A stretch of DNA of 64,000 nucleotides from Gemmataceae bacterium. Lineage in GTDB: Bacteria; Planctomycetota; Planctomycetia; Gemmatales; Gemmataceae. The translations under genes were made by a program, and so were the position numbers. Below, one piece after another: positions 7,705 through 16,861 of this stretch; position 1 is the first letter of the stretch; each line of letters starts with the position of its first letter. Location of the stretch: the NCBI GenBank assembly GCA_019636445.1, contig JAHBXO010000023.1, positions 1 through 64,000 of the forward strand, written 5' to 3'. The notes beneath the pieces are model-generated. The model saw nothing but the letters and a program-made list of their open reading frames with translations, made no database searches and was not told where the DNA came from.

Positions 7705-8151
7705 ATGGAAAGCTGGCGCAACGTCTGGCGGAACGGATTCGTTCCCACCCTCTCGGAACCGGGACTCGCGGCCCTCCGCGACGCCCTCCGCGGCGACGAC
7801 GCCCGACTCACCCAGGGGTCCACCACCACGCCGCCGCCACTGCTCTGCGTGCAGGACTGGCCGTGCGAAGGGGCGTGCGCCCTCGGCTTCTGCGGCTGGC
7901 AGGGGGAAGGACTCACGACGGTCGGCGAAGTGGAGGAGTACTTCGCGCGGGCGTGCTACGAGGCGGACCACCGGCTGGGCGAGCCGGCGGCGTGCCGGCA
8001 CTTCCTGAACTGGTTCGACGACACGCCGCGCGGCGTGATGCGGCGCGAGCTGCTGGCGGAGGTCGAGCTGGCGCTGGCGACGCGGGTGCCGGTGGAACTG
8101 CCGGCACGCAAGCGGTCTGCCAAGGCCCCCGGCAACGTGGCGGCAGCGTGA
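7705..8151 (+). CDS. Small hypothetical protein with Cys cluster
   Basis: A 148-residue protein of unknown function. Residues 46-68 hold a compact cluster (LLCVQDWPCEGACALGFCGW, with four cysteines), and another Cys lies in RACYEADHRLGEPAACRHFLNWFDD. The acidic C-terminal half is helical and ends in a basic, Ala-rich tail. It has no signal peptide, so it is probably cytoplasmic. The ATG has an AGGAGG site (7692-7698). It is followed by a GAGTGCG tandem repeat and a second small zinc-ribbon-like protein, and the two are probably co-transcribed. It resembles orphan proteins I associate with Gemmata genomes, but I cannot name a family. Confidence 0.65.
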   Translation: MESWRNVWRNGFVPTLSEPGLAALRDALRGDDARLTQGSTTTPPPLLCVQDWPCEGACALGFCGWQGEGLTTVGEVEEYFARACYEADHRLGEPAACRHFLNWFDDTPRGVMRRELLAEVELALATRVPVELPARKRSAKAPGNVAAA

Positions 8152-8154
8152 ACC

Positions 8155-8187
8155 GAGTGCGGAGTGCGGAGTGCGGAGTGCGGAGTG
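8155..8187 (+). repeat. Tandem repeat of GAGTGCG (4.7 copies)
   Basis: Four full copies plus GAGTG of the 7-base unit GAGTGCG lie directly between two small genes, just after the first stop codon. Confidence 0.9.
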
Positions 8188-8232
8188 AAAGACAGGAAAA
8201 TCAAAACCAAAACCAACCCAGGAGAGACTTCG

Positions 8233-8586
8233 ATGCAATGCGAGCAAGTCGGAACGGTCGCGAAGGTGTGCAAGAACTGCGGGCGGGCGAAGGTCAATCG
8301 GCCGCGCGGGCTGTGCTGGACCTGCTACTACGCCCCCGGCGTCAAAGACCGGTACCCGAGCACGAGCAAGTACGCCCGGCGGGGTGAAGGGAACTTCACG
8401 GGCAACGCCCCGCTGCCGACGATCCCGACGACGGTGCCGCCGGGGACGCCGGAGAAGCTGGAAGTGCTGGCGCGGCGGGCGAAGCTGAAGCAGGCGCTCT
8501 GGCACCCGCTGGACGCGACGTTCGCCGGAGACCCGCGTCCGGCCGAGTGGCTGGCGAAGCACGACCGCCACGATCTGGCGGCGTGA
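8233..8586 (+). CDS. Small zinc-ribbon-like hypothetical protein
   Basis: A 117-residue protein. Residues 12-33 read CKNCGRAKVNRPRGLCWTCYY, a C-x2-C...C-x2-C arrangement typical of a zinc ribbon, next to basic residues that could bind nucleic acid. A Pro/Thr-rich linker (TIPTTVPPGTP) leads to a C-terminal helical part. The start is the ATG at 8233 with an AGGAGAG site seven bases upstream. A longer frame from 8164 would translate the tandem repeat and is rejected. It probably forms an operon with the preceding Cys-bearing gene. I do not know its function; a regulatory or phage-like adaptor role is speculation. Confidence 0.65.
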   Translation: MQCEQVGTVAKVCKNCGRAKVNRPRGLCWTCYYAPGVKDRYPSTSKYARRGEGNFTGNAPLPTIPTTVPPGTPEKLEVLARRAKLKQALWHPLDATFAGDPRPAEWLAKHDRHDLAA

Positions 8587-8636
8587 GAATCGCGATGGAC
8601 CGTTTCGGCGGGGAGGGACAGCTCCGCCGAGAGGAG

Positions 8637-8675
8637 CCCGCGGCGGGACAGGAAGCGTCCGCCGCGGGTTGGTTT
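8637..8675 (+). terminator. Probable intrinsic terminator
   Basis: A perfect 10-bp stem (CCCGCGGCGG with CCGCCGCGGG, 12-base loop, 8637-8668) is followed by TTGGTTT. It lies 50 bases after the zinc-ribbon-like gene. Confidence 0.55.
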
Positions 8676-8743
8676 CATTTGCCGTAGCGGCGAACGATGT
8701 GGGACCTATTGACCAAGTATCAAACCCACGTTATTCCGATGTC

Positions 8744-8944
8744 ATGACCTATCACACGCGACGCATTCATGCATTGCTTCTTATGGTGACGATTGCGGCA
8801 CCGGGGTGCCTGCGAAAAACGTGCGATGGTTGGGCTGAAACTATGAAACAGTCGAATGCTTTCGCTCACCTCGCAGATAATGAAAGCAATGAGTGGCAGA
8901 TCAGCGGGCGGATCGACATGCCAGTCGTGAATCAAGACAAGTAG
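8744..8944 (+). CDS. Possible small lipoprotein
   Basis: A 66-residue open frame starting MTYHTRRIHALLLMVTIAAPGC. It has a basic N-end, a hydrophobic stretch and a lipobox-like APGC with the cysteine at residue 22, which would be lipidated. The short mature part is unremarkable. There is no clear ribosome binding site, and the sequence is less GC-rich than its surroundings. It may be a real small lipoprotein, a truncated gene or chance. Confidence 0.35.
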   Translation: MTYHTRRIHALLLMVTIAAPGCLRKTCDGWAETMKQSNAFAHLADNESNEWQISGRIDMPVVNQDK

Positions 8945-8985
8945 TTTGATGAGCGTGTTGATTAAAGCTGCGAAGTGTCCGATCG

Positions 8986-9234
8986 TCACGCTGCAAATCG
9001 ATCGATCTCCCGAAGGCGAGCCATGACCTGTTCGGGAGTATACCATTTCGCGTTGGGATTGTTCATCTTCTGTTCGAGCTCTTCCACGGTGACGCCGAAT
9101 TCCGGGAAGCCGGTTTTGGGCGCGTTCGTCGGAACGAACTGGCCGATGACATGCCCGGTCTCATCCTTGATTTCCACGGTCGAACCGGACCGGAATTGGG
9201 CCAACAAGGTGGCATCGGTGATGGTGACGGACAT
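8986..9234 (-). CDS. Small antitoxin-like hypothetical protein
   Basis: An 82-residue protein. The N-terminal half (VTITDATLLAQF, then VEIKDETGHVIGQFVP) looks like a small beta hairpin. The C-terminal half is helical, with the segment KWYTPEQVMARLREID seen in many short planctomycete and cyanobacterial proteins often placed beside toxin-like genes. The ATG has a GGAG site (reading GAGGAGAACC upstream on this strand). No toxin gene is adjacent here, so it may be an orphan antitoxin; that role is inferred. It is divergent from the DUF1592 gene. Confidence 0.7.
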   Translation of the reverse strand: MSVTITDATLLAQFRSGSTVEIKDETGHVIGQFVPTNAPKTGFPEFGVTVEELEQKMNNPNAKWYTPEQVMARLREIDRFAA

Positions 9235-9446
9235 TGTCGGTTCTCCTCGATTGGACTGCCGTATTTTACTTCGTCGAGCCGGGGTCGCAACGGAATTCGA
9301 TTCATGGGACCCATGAGAAACCGGTGAAGACGCTCCTATGCGTTATTGCCCCGCCGGAAGGGGAACGGTAAACTAAAGTGATCGGTACGACGCCGTATCG
9401 TTTCCCGCCGCCAACCTGCCTGGCGGGGACGTGCCGATCCTCGACG

Positions 9447-11810
9447 ATGGAATCCATGAAGCCGATTGCTTGCCTGACTCTGTTCGGGTTGGTCGCCGCC
9501 GGAGTGTATCTGGTGCCGGGTGCGCCGCCGCGCGGCGCGGTGGCGGCGGAGCCGGCGAAGGCCGATCCGAAGGCGTACGAGACGAAGATCGTCCCGTTCC
9601 TGAAGACGTACTGCAACAACTGCCACAACGAGAAGAAGGCGGGCGGCGGGCTGGACCTCGAGTTCTACAAGACCGAGGCGATCGCGAAGAAGGACCGGAA
9701 GACCTGGGAGCACATCCAGCAGCTGGTGACCGGCGGCGAGATGCCGAAGGCGAAGAGCAAGCAGCCGTCGGCGGAGGAGAAGGCGTTTTTCGTCGGCTGG
9801 ATCGAACAGAACCTGACCAAGGTGGACTGCGCCGGGCCGAAGGACCCCGGCCGCGTGACGATCCGGCGGCTGAACCGCGCGGAGTACAACAACACCATTC
9901 GCGACCTCTGCGGCGTGGACTTCAAGCCGGCCGAGAACTTCCCCTCCGACGACGTCGGCTACGGCTTCGACAACATCGGCGACGTGCTGTCGGTGCAGCC
10001 GATCCTGATCGAGAAGTACATGGCCGCGGCCGACTCGATCCTCGAACAGGCGATCGTGCCGCTCGACGGCATCAAGTCCAGCAACCAGATCTACCGCCCG
10101 CAGCAGATCCTCGCGATCCCGCGGACCGCCAAGACCCGTGAGACCGACGCACGCGGCCGCGAGATCCGCCGCATCGTCTTCACCGAGGAAGGCTCGGCGT
10201 TCATCGAAAAGTTCAACTTCCCCGCCGACGGGGAATACATCCTGCGCATACGCGCGTGGGGCACGAAGGTCGGCACCGAAGACCCGAAGGCGATCTTTCG
10301 GATCGACGGGAAGGACATGAAGACCTTCGCGATCGACGCCCCGCAGGACAAGCCGAAGACGTTCGAAACCAAGGCTCGCGTGACGGCCGGGGAGAACAAG
10401 CGCGTGGCGGTGGCGTTCGCGAACGCCTTCACGGACAAGGAGTCGAAGAAGAGCCGGACGCTGGGCATCGAAACGATCGAGGTAGAAGGGCCGCTCGGCG
10501 GTGCGCGGAAGCCGCTGCCGGACGCGATGAAGAAGCTGATCACGGTCGTGCCGACGGAGGACGGTCAGAAGCGGTCCGCGGCGGAAGCGAGCCTGTCGAG
10601 CTTTGCGAGCCGGGCATTCCGTCGGCCGGTGAAGCCGGACGAGATGCAACGCCTGATGAAGCTCTTCGAGATCGCCGACAAGCAGGGCGACAAGTTCGAG
10701 CAGGCGATGAAGCTGCCGCTGAAGGCGATCCTCGTGTCGCCGCACTTCCTCTTCCGCATCGAGGAGGACCCGAAGAACCCGAACGACGCGAAGGCGATCT
10801 CGGAGTTCGAGCTGGCGACGCGGTTGTCGTACTTCCTCTGGTCGACGATGCCGGACGAGGAGCTGTTCCGCCTCGCCGGCGCGGGCGAACTGCGGAAGCC
10901 CGGCGTGTTGCAATCGCAAGTGAAGCGGATGCTGAAGGACCCGAAATCCTCGGCGCTGACGAAGAACTTCGCCGGTCAATGGCTGATGCTGCGGAACATC
11001 CTGACGCTCTCGCCCGACCCGAACACCTTCCGCACGTGGGACGAATCGCTGCGCTCCGCGATCATCCGCGAGACGGAACTGTTCTTCGAGCACATCGTCC
11101 AGGAAGACCGGAAGGTCCTCGAATTTCTGGACGCCAACTACACGTTCCTCAACGACCGGCTGTCGTGGCACTACGGCATTCCGGGCGTCAAGGGGGGCGA
11201 GTTCCGCAAGGTGACGCTGCCGGACGCGAAGCGCGGCGGCCTCGTGACGCAGTCGAGCATCCTGCTCGTGACGTCCAACCCCACGCGGACCTCCCCGGTG
11301 AAGCGCGGCAAATGGGTTTACGAGAACATCCTCGGCCTGACGGCTCCGCCGCCGGCGCCGGACGTGCCCGAACTGGAAAAGACTGTGCTCAAGGGCACGC
11401 TCCGCCAGCGGATGGAGCAGCACCGGGCGAACCCCAGCTGCGCCGGCTGCCACGAGAAACTCGACCCGCTCGGCTTCGGCCTCGAGAACTTCGACGCCAT
11501 CGGGAAGTGGCGCGAACTCGACGAAGGCACAAAGATCGACGCCAGCGGCGTGCTGCCGGACGGCGCGAAATTCAACGGCCCGGCCGAACTCCGCAAAGTG
11601 CTGATGGGTAAGGCGGACCTGTTCCGCCGCTGCCTGTCGGAAAAACTGTTGACCTTCGCCCTCGGGCGTGGTCTAGAGTATTACGACAAATGCGTCCTCG
11701 ACGACCTCGTGAAAAAGCTCAAAACCGGGGAAGACCGCTTCTCCGCGCTGGTATTAGCCATTGTGGAAACCGACGCGTTCCAGAAGCGACGCGGCAAACG
11801 GAGCGAATGA
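9447..11810 (+). CDS. Planctomycete cytochrome-like DUF1587/1592/1588/1585 protein
   Basis: About 787 exported residues. A signal peptide (MKPIACLTLFGLVAAGVYLV) is followed by a heme site C56-N-N-C59-H60 (PSCyt-type domain). Next come DUF1587 (TIRRLNRAEYNNTIRDL), a central beta-rich probable carbohydrate-binding region, DUF1595 (SRAFRRPVKPDEM), DUF1592 (SPHFLFRIE, then LATRLSYFLWSTMPDEEL) and DUF1588 (GLVTQSSILLVTSNPTRTSPV). A second heme-like site is C665-A-G-C668-H669 in the HEKLDPLGFGLENFD segment, and DUF1585 is C-terminal. It is paired with the DUF1552 gene one base downstream, a very common planctomycete cassette. Its biochemical role is not established; a periplasmic c-type cytochrome in polymer breakdown is a hypothesis. 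The start could be 9447 or 9456. Confidence 0.9.
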   Translation: MESMKPIACLTLFGLVAAGVYLVPGAPPRGAVAAEPAKADPKAYETKIVPFLKTYCNNCHNEKKAGGGLDLEFYKTEAIAKKDRKTWEHIQQLVTGGEMPKAKSKQPSAEEKAFFVGWIEQNLTKVDCAGPKDPGRVTIRRLNRAEYNNTIRDLCGVDFKPAENFPSDDVGYGFDNIGDVLSVQPILIEKYMAAADSILEQAIVPLDGIKSSNQIYRPQQILAIPRTAKTRETDARGREIRRIVFTEEGSAFIEKFNFPADGEYILRIRAWGTKVGTEDPKAIFRIDGKDMKTFAIDAPQDKPKTFETKARVTAGENKRVAVAFANAFTDKESKKSRTLGIETIEVEGPLGGARKPLPDAMKKLITVVPTEDGQKRSAAEASLSSFASRAFRRPVKPDEMQRLMKLFEIADKQGDKFEQAMKLPLKAILVSPHFLFRIEEDPKNPNDAKAISEFELATRLSYFLWSTMPDEELFRLAGAGELRKPGVLQSQVKRMLKDPKSSALTKNFAGQWLMLRNILTLSPDPNTFRTWDESLRSAIIRETELFFEHIVQEDRKVLEFLDANYTFLNDRLSWHYGIPGVKGGEFRKVTLPDAKRGGLVTQSSILLVTSNPTRTSPVKRGKWVYENILGLTAPPPAPDVPELEKTVLKGTLRQRMEQHRANPSCAGCHEKLDPLGFGLENFDAIGKWRELDEGTKIDASGVLPDGAKFNGPAELRKVLMGKADLFRRCLSEKLLTFALGRGLEYYDKCVLDDLVKKLKTGEDRFSALVLAIVETDAFQKRRGKRSE

Positions 11811-11811
11811 C

Positions 11812-13158
11812 ATGCGAGCGATTTCCCGCCGGACGATGCTGAAGGGTGTGGGCACCGCCGTGGCGCTGCCGTGGCTCGAAGGCCTGGCCCGCGCCGCCGC
11901 GCCGACGGTGGCGACGGCCGTCACGCCGCCTCGCCGCCTCGCCTTCGTCTACGTGCCCAACGGCGTCGTCGTGCCCGACTGGTTCCCGAAGTCCGAAGGC
12001 AAGCTCGGCGACCTGCCCGACATCCTCAAGCCGCTCACGCCGTTCAAGGACTCGCTCAACGTCCTCTCGAACATGACGCTCGACAAGGCCCGCGCCAACG
12101 GCGACGGCCCCGGCGACCACGCCCGCGCCATGTCCACGTTCCTCACCGGCCGGCAGCCCCGCAAGACCCACGGCGCCGACATCCGCATCGGCATCTCCGC
12201 CGACCAGCACGTCGCCAACGCCATCGGCGACCAGACGCGCTTCCCCTCGATCGAACTCGGCATCGAACGCGGCCAGCAAGCCGGCAACTGCGACTCCGGC
12301 TACTCCTGCGCCTATTCCTCGAACCTTTCCTGGCGCGGCGAAGCGACGCCCAACGCCAAGGAAACCGACCCGAAGGCGGTCTTCGATCGCCTCTTCGGCG
12401 GCAACGACCCGAAGGAACTCGCCGCCGCGCGTGCCAAGCGCGACCTCTACAACAAGTCGGTCCTCGACTTCGTGATGGACGACGCGAAGAACCTCTCGAA
12501 GACCCTCGGCCAGGGGGACCAGCGGAAGCTGGACGAATACCTGACGGCCGTGCGGGAAGTGGAAGACCGCATCCAGAAGGTGAAGAAGCTGAACGCCGAG
12601 CGCAAGCCGGTGCCGAAGCCGAACATGGAAGCTCCGAGCGGCATCCCCAAGGAGTTCTCCGAACACGTGCGCCTGATGGCGGACCTGATGGTCCTCGCCT
12701 TCCAGACCGACCTGACGCGCATCGCCACGCTCCCGATCGCCAACGACGGCAGCAACCGGCCCTACAAGACCATCGGCGTCTCCGAAGGCCACCACGAACT
12801 ATCGCACCACGGCCGGAACCAGGACAAGCTCGCCAAGCTCAAGAAGATCAACACGCACCACATGGAGCAGTTCGCCTACCTCGTCGGGAAGATGAGCAAG
12901 GTGAAGGAAGCCAACGGCACGTCGCTGCTCGACAACACGATGATGGTCTACGGCAGCGGCATCGGCGACGGCGACCGCCACAACCACGACGAGCTGCCGA
13001 TCCTGCTTGTCGGCAAGGGCGGCGGCAGCATCGAAGGCGGCCGGCACATCAAGGCCGCCCGCGAGACGCCGCTGATGAACCTGTACCTCGCCCTCTTCGA
13101 GCGGATGGGGGCCCCGATCACCCGCTTCGGCGACAGCACCGGCGTGTTGAAGATCTGA
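11812..13158 (+). CDS. DUF1552 family secreted protein
   Basis: A 448-residue partner of the preceding cytochrome-like gene. Its ATG comes one base after that gene's stop. The N-terminus (MRAISRRTMLKGVGTAVALPWLE) is a Tat-type signal with twin Arg at residues 6-7. Family landmarks are FVYVPNGVVVPDWFP, DHARAMSTFLTGRQPRKT, the SIELGIE segment and the C-terminal MMVYGSGIGDGDRHNHDELP region, which resembles the metal-site region of sulfatase-like or DUF1501 proteins. Tat export suggests it folds with a cofactor in the cytoplasm before export. The enzymatic activity of DUF1552 is unknown. A strong terminator follows at 13183. Confidence 0.9.
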   Translation: MRAISRRTMLKGVGTAVALPWLEGLARAAAPTVATAVTPPRRLAFVYVPNGVVVPDWFPKSEGKLGDLPDILKPLTPFKDSLNVLSNMTLDKARANGDGPGDHARAMSTFLTGRQPRKTHGADIRIGISADQHVANAIGDQTRFPSIELGIERGQQAGNCDSGYSCAYSSNLSWRGEATPNAKETDPKAVFDRLFGGNDPKELAAARAKRDLYNKSVLDFVMDDAKNLSKTLGQGDQRKLDEYLTAVREVEDRIQKVKKLNAERKPVPKPNMEAPSGIPKEFSEHVRLMADLMVLAFQTDLTRIATLPIANDGSNRPYKTIGVSEGHHELSHHGRNQDKLAKLKKINTHHMEQFAYLVGKMSKVKEANGTSLLDNTMMVYGSGIGDGDRHNHDELPILLVGKGGGSIEGGRHIKAARETPLMNLYLALFERMGAPITRFGDSTGVLKI

Positions 13159-13182
13159 GGCGGGGAGAGTTGAAACGCGAAG

Positions 13183-13209
13183 CGCCCGGCGGAAACGCCG
13201 GGCGTTTTT
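13183..13209 (+). terminator. Intrinsic terminator of the DUF1592-DUF1552 operon
   Basis: CGCCCGGCG (13183-13191), tetraloop GAAA, CGCCGGGCG (13196-13204) and TTTTT (13205-13209): a textbook hairpin with T-run. Confidence 0.9.
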
Positions 13210-13312
13210 CGTATCGGGAACGCCATGGTTTCTCGCCACGATGTGCTCCGCCGTAGCGGCCTCGCGCGGTAGGATACTCGTACGCAGGTCAACCTCCCGG
13301 AGCGGTTCGCCT

Positions 13313-16300
13313 ATGAACGACGCCACTGCGGCGCATCGAGACGCCCCGACCGAACACGACGCGAACGCGATCGCACCCATAGGATTCGAACTGCTCGAGA
13401 TCGTCGGCCGCGGCGGCATGGGCGTCGTCCACCGCGCGCGGGACGTACGGCTCGGTCGCGAAGTCGCGGTCAAATTCCTGAAGGAATCCTTTCCCGCCGA
13501 TTCCGCCCCGGCGTCGCGATTCCTGGACGAGGCTCGCATCACTGCGCAGTTGCAGCACCCCGGCATCCCCGCGGTGTATCAGGTTGGCACACTGCCCGAC
13601 GGTCGACCGTTCCTCGCGATGAAGCTCATCAAGGGCCGTACGCTCGACGAGATCGTGAAGGCGGGCGTGCCTGCGGACGCGCTCGCCGTCATCGAAGCCG
13701 TCGGGCAAGCCGTCGGCTACGCGCACAGCCGCGGCGTCATCCACCGGGATCTGAAACCGGCGAACGTCATGGTCGGCACGTTCGGCGAAATCCAGGTGAT
13801 GGATTGGGGGCTGGCGAAGACGCGAATCCCGGCGGCGACGCCTCCGGCGTCTTCCGACCCGGAGGCGACGGCGGCGCAGACGGAGGTGCGCTCGCTGCGG
13901 GATTCCGAGGGCAATCTGACTCGCGCCGGGAGTATTCTCGGCACGCCGGCGTACATGGCCCCGGAACAGGCCGCCGGCGAGAATGACAAGGTCGGCCCCG
14001 CCAGCGACGTCTTCGGACTCGGCGCGATCCTCTGCGTGCTCCTCACGGGTAAACCGCCGTTCGTGGGCAAGGACGCCGAAAGCGTGCGCATCAACGCCAT
14101 GCGCGGGAAGACCGAAGACGCGTTCGACCGCCTCGACGCGTGCGCCGCCGACCCCGATCTCGTCGCGCTCTGCAAGCGCTGCCTCGCGTTCGATCCGGCC
14201 GATCGCCCCCAATCCGGCGAGGAGGTGGCAGACCGGGTCGCCGAATTGCGCCGCGCCGCGGCCGACCGGGCGCGGGAGGCCGAGCACGAGAAGCGCGCCG
14301 CCGTTGTGCGGGCGCAGGAGCAGGCACGGAAGCGCCGCGCCGTTCAATGGGCGGCGGTGGCCATCGCTCTCGTACTGCTTGCGGGCGTCATCGGGACGAC
14401 CGTCGGCCTCGTGCAGGCGACAGCTGCGCAGCGCGCGGCCGAATCGGCAGAGCGCGTGGCGAACGACAAGCGGATTGATGCCGAGAACGCCGAGCGGGCC
14501 GAAGCCGAGCAGAAGTCGATTGCCCTGGCGAAGGAAGCCGAAGCGACCGCGATGCTGAAATTCATCCAGGACCGCGTCTTCGCCGCCGGCCGGCTGCGCG
14601 GCGAACGCGGCGGGTTGGGCAAGGACGTGACGCTGCGCGAGGCGCTCGCCGCGGCGCAGGCGCACCTCGCCGGCGACTTCGCAAACCAACCGACGGTCGA
14701 AGCGAAGCTCCGCTCGACCATGGCCACGACGTATCGAAGTTTGGGAGAATACAACGCCAGCCTTGAACAGGCGCAGGCGGCTTGGGCGCTGGCGAATGCG
14801 AAGCATGGCCGCATCCACACCGAGACAATCAAGGCGGCCGTGAACATCGCCGAGAGTTATTCCAACTTGTTTCGCTACGGGGACGCCCGACGATGGGCCG
14901 AAGATGCCGCGTCAGCAGCCGAACAACTCCACGGGCCTGACCATGTCGAGACGCGGACGGCGAAGAAAACCCTGGCGCGGATCCTCGGCGAATTGACGTT
15001 CCACGTCGATGCCTTGAAACTCCAGGAAGAACTTTACGCGGCCGACCTTCGGGAATTCGGTCCGGAACATCTCACGACGCTGCAGAGCCAGACCGATCTG
15101 GGTATGTGTCGGCTTCGCATGGGCCGCACCGAGGATGCGCGGAAATTGATCGAATCCGCCCTGTCCGGACGCCAAAAACTGCTTGCCCCGGACCACCCCG
15201 ACATTTTGCGATCCATGAACTACGTGGGTTACGTCTATCGCGATTTAGGACGCTACGCCGAAGCGGACGCGATCTACGAACGAATGCAGTATGCGGCGCG
15301 ACAAACGCTGCCGCCGGACCACTCGCTCGGACTGATGGCGACGCTCGGTCGCGTGAATGCCCTGGTCCTGCGGGGGCAGGCCGTCCAAGCGCTCGCAATG
15401 ATTGAATCCACCGAAGAGCAATACCGTAAGACGCTCGGTCCGGACCACCCGCATGTCCTTCGGGTCGCCAACGTTCACGGGAATTGCCTGAGCCAATTGC
15501 AGCGATTCGCAGAAGCCCTGTCTGTGTATGAGGATCTGGTCGCTCGAAACACGCGTATCTGGGGACCGGAACATCACAATACATTATTGGCGCGAAACAA
15601 TCGCGCCGCGGCGCGCATGGTCATGAATGCGAATGAAGATGTCGCGAAGGAATTGGAGGATATCGTCGCCGTCTACAGGAAATCCCACGGATTGGAAAAC
15701 CCGAATACGCTGCGGGCCCTGCATAATCTGGGAGTTCATTATTCCTTCAACAAACGGGCGGAGGACGGTGTCAAAATTTTGTACGAGGTGGTCGTCGTGT
15801 CGACGCGCGTCCTCGGTATCGAGCATCCGGACACCTTGCAAAGCCAATTTGCTCTGATCACCGCGCTCGAATATGCCAACCGTTCGCACGAAGCGCTGCG
15901 CCGGCTCGAGGAGTTGCTGTCCGTACGCCGCCGCGTTCTTGGCACCGAGAATCCGCGAACACTCGACACCATGTCGAAACTGGCCTTGTGGTACGTCACA
16001 GAGAAATACGTCGATCCACCGCGATTCACCGAAGCGATCGCCCTGCTCGACGACACGATCGCCGCCCGCAAACGCATCTTGGCGCCGGGGAATTCAACGA
16101 TCGCTTCGGATGTGAAGCTGCTCACGTCGATTCAAATTCGGCAGAAGAAGGCGGCCGACGAAGTGACCCCCCTGCAAGAGCAACTCGCGAAACTGGAAAA
16201 GACGCTGCCGGAGAGCGATAAGGCCATACTCGAAAAGTCGTGGAATCTCGCTTATGCACTGCTCAAAGTCGACCGTGGCGAGGAAGCCGTGCCCTTGCTC

Positions 16301-16696
16301 GATCGCTGCCAGCGGTACGGAACCGGTGCCAGCGGCAAGGCCTACGTTCCAAATATGCTCACGAGCTCGGCGTTCTTAAGGGCCCACTTCCACCTTGCAA
16401 AAGCCGATGGTCCCGGAAATCGCACGGCGGCTGAACTATACGAAAAGCTGAATTGGCAGGACGGAGAGAGCTATTTCAACAGCGCCAGACTTCGCGCGCT
16501 GGCCGCGGAATCCTTTGCCAAGGCGAAGAAGCCGGACGAGGCGAAGGCCGAGGCCGACCGTGCGATGGAGTGGCTGTCAAAGGCGAAAGGCGACGAGAAG
16601 AAAAAGATCGCCAAATCGCGGATCGTATCGGCGAAGGAGCTTTACTCGCTTCGCGACCGGGAGGACTACAAGAAGCTGCTGGCGGACTGGCCGTGA
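13313..16696 (+). CDS. Membrane Ser/Thr protein kinase with C-terminal TPR array
   Basis: About 1127 residues. The N-terminal Pkn-type kinase has the Gly loop GRGGMGVV (32-39), Lys54 in VAVKFL, catalytic HRDLKPAN (144-151), D164-W-G replacing DFG, and GTPAYMAPEQ. A charged helix leads to one membrane segment around 346-368 (WAAVAIALVLLAGVIGTTVGLV). The C-terminal 750 residues are TPR repeats of the TPR_10/12 type, with recurring patterns such as LGPDHPHVLRVANVHGNCL and LGIEHPDTLQSQFALI. The layout is a cytoplasmic kinase with an exported repeat region that could sense proteins. All catalytic residues are present. The start is the ATG at 13313 with GGAG upstream. Its target is unknown. Confidence 0.9.
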   Translation: MNDATAAHRDAPTEHDANAIAPIGFELLEIVGRGGMGVVHRARDVRLGREVAVKFLKESFPADSAPASRFLDEARITAQLQHPGIPAVYQVGTLPDGRPFLAMKLIKGRTLDEIVKAGVPADALAVIEAVGQAVGYAHSRGVIHRDLKPANVMVGTFGEIQVMDWGLAKTRIPAATPPASSDPEATAAQTEVRSLRDSEGNLTRAGSILGTPAYMAPEQAAGENDKVGPASDVFGLGAILCVLLTGKPPFVGKDAESVRINAMRGKTEDAFDRLDACAADPDLVALCKRCLAFDPADRPQSGEEVADRVAELRRAAADRAREAEHEKRAAVVRAQEQARKRRAVQWAAVAIALVLLAGVIGTTVGLVQATAAQRAAESAERVANDKRIDAENAERAEAEQKSIALAKEAEATAMLKFIQDRVFAAGRLRGERGGLGKDVTLREALAAAQAHLAGDFANQPTVEAKLRSTMATTYRSLGEYNASLEQAQAAWALANAKHGRIHTETIKAAVNIAESYSNLFRYGDARRWAEDAASAAEQLHGPDHVETRTAKKTLARILGELTFHVDALKLQEELYAADLREFGPEHLTTLQSQTDLGMCRLRMGRTEDARKLIESALSGRQKLLAPDHPDILRSMNYVGYVYRDLGRYAEADAIYERMQYAARQTLPPDHSLGLMATLGRVNALVLRGQAVQALAMIESTEEQYRKTLGPDHPHVLRVANVHGNCLSQLQRFAEALSVYEDLVARNTRIWGPEHHNTLLARNNRAAARMVMNANEDVAKELEDIVAVYRKSHGLENPNTLRALHNLGVHYSFNKRAEDGVKILYEVVVVSTRVLGIEHPDTLQSQFALITALEYANRSHEALRRLEELLSVRRRVLGTENPRTLDTMSKLALWYVTEKYVDPPRFTEAIALLDDTIAARKRILAPGNSTIASDVKLLTSIQIRQKKAADEVTPLQEQLAKLEKTLPESDKAILEKSWNLAYALLKVDRGEEAVPLLDRCQRYGTGASGKAYVPNMLTSSAFLRAHFHLAKADGPGNRTAAELYEKLNWQDGESYFNSARLRALAAESFAKAKKPDEAKAEADRAMEWLSKAKGDEKKKIAKSRIVSAKELYSLRDREDYKKLLADWP

Positions 16697-16861
16697 AATC
16701 GCCTTACGCCAGCATCGATTCGATCGACACGACGCCGAAGTTCAAGACAAGAGTGGGAAGTGTGCGGACATCGTCGGAGTGCTCCAGCTCGCGGGCCGAG
16801 CTGACCGCGCAGTGGCCGGACCACGCCGACGAGATCGCCCGGCTGACGCCGCGGGGGTGAC

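Noticed and set aside
8164..8232. Longer N-terminus for the zinc-ribbon-like protein starting inside the tandem repeat
   Set aside because: It would translate the GAGTGCG repeat; the ATG at 8233 has a good ribosome binding site.
9336..11453. Long minus-strand open frame antisense to the DUF1592 gene
   Set aside because: The translation is Arg/Val/Leu-rich with no recognisable domain, as expected for the antisense of GC-rich coding DNA. The plus strand has clear domains.
16697..16861. Possible short gene between the TPR kinase and the halogenase-like gene
   Set aside because: Short frames on both strands look weakly protein-like but have no recognisable motif or ribosome binding site; left as non-coding.
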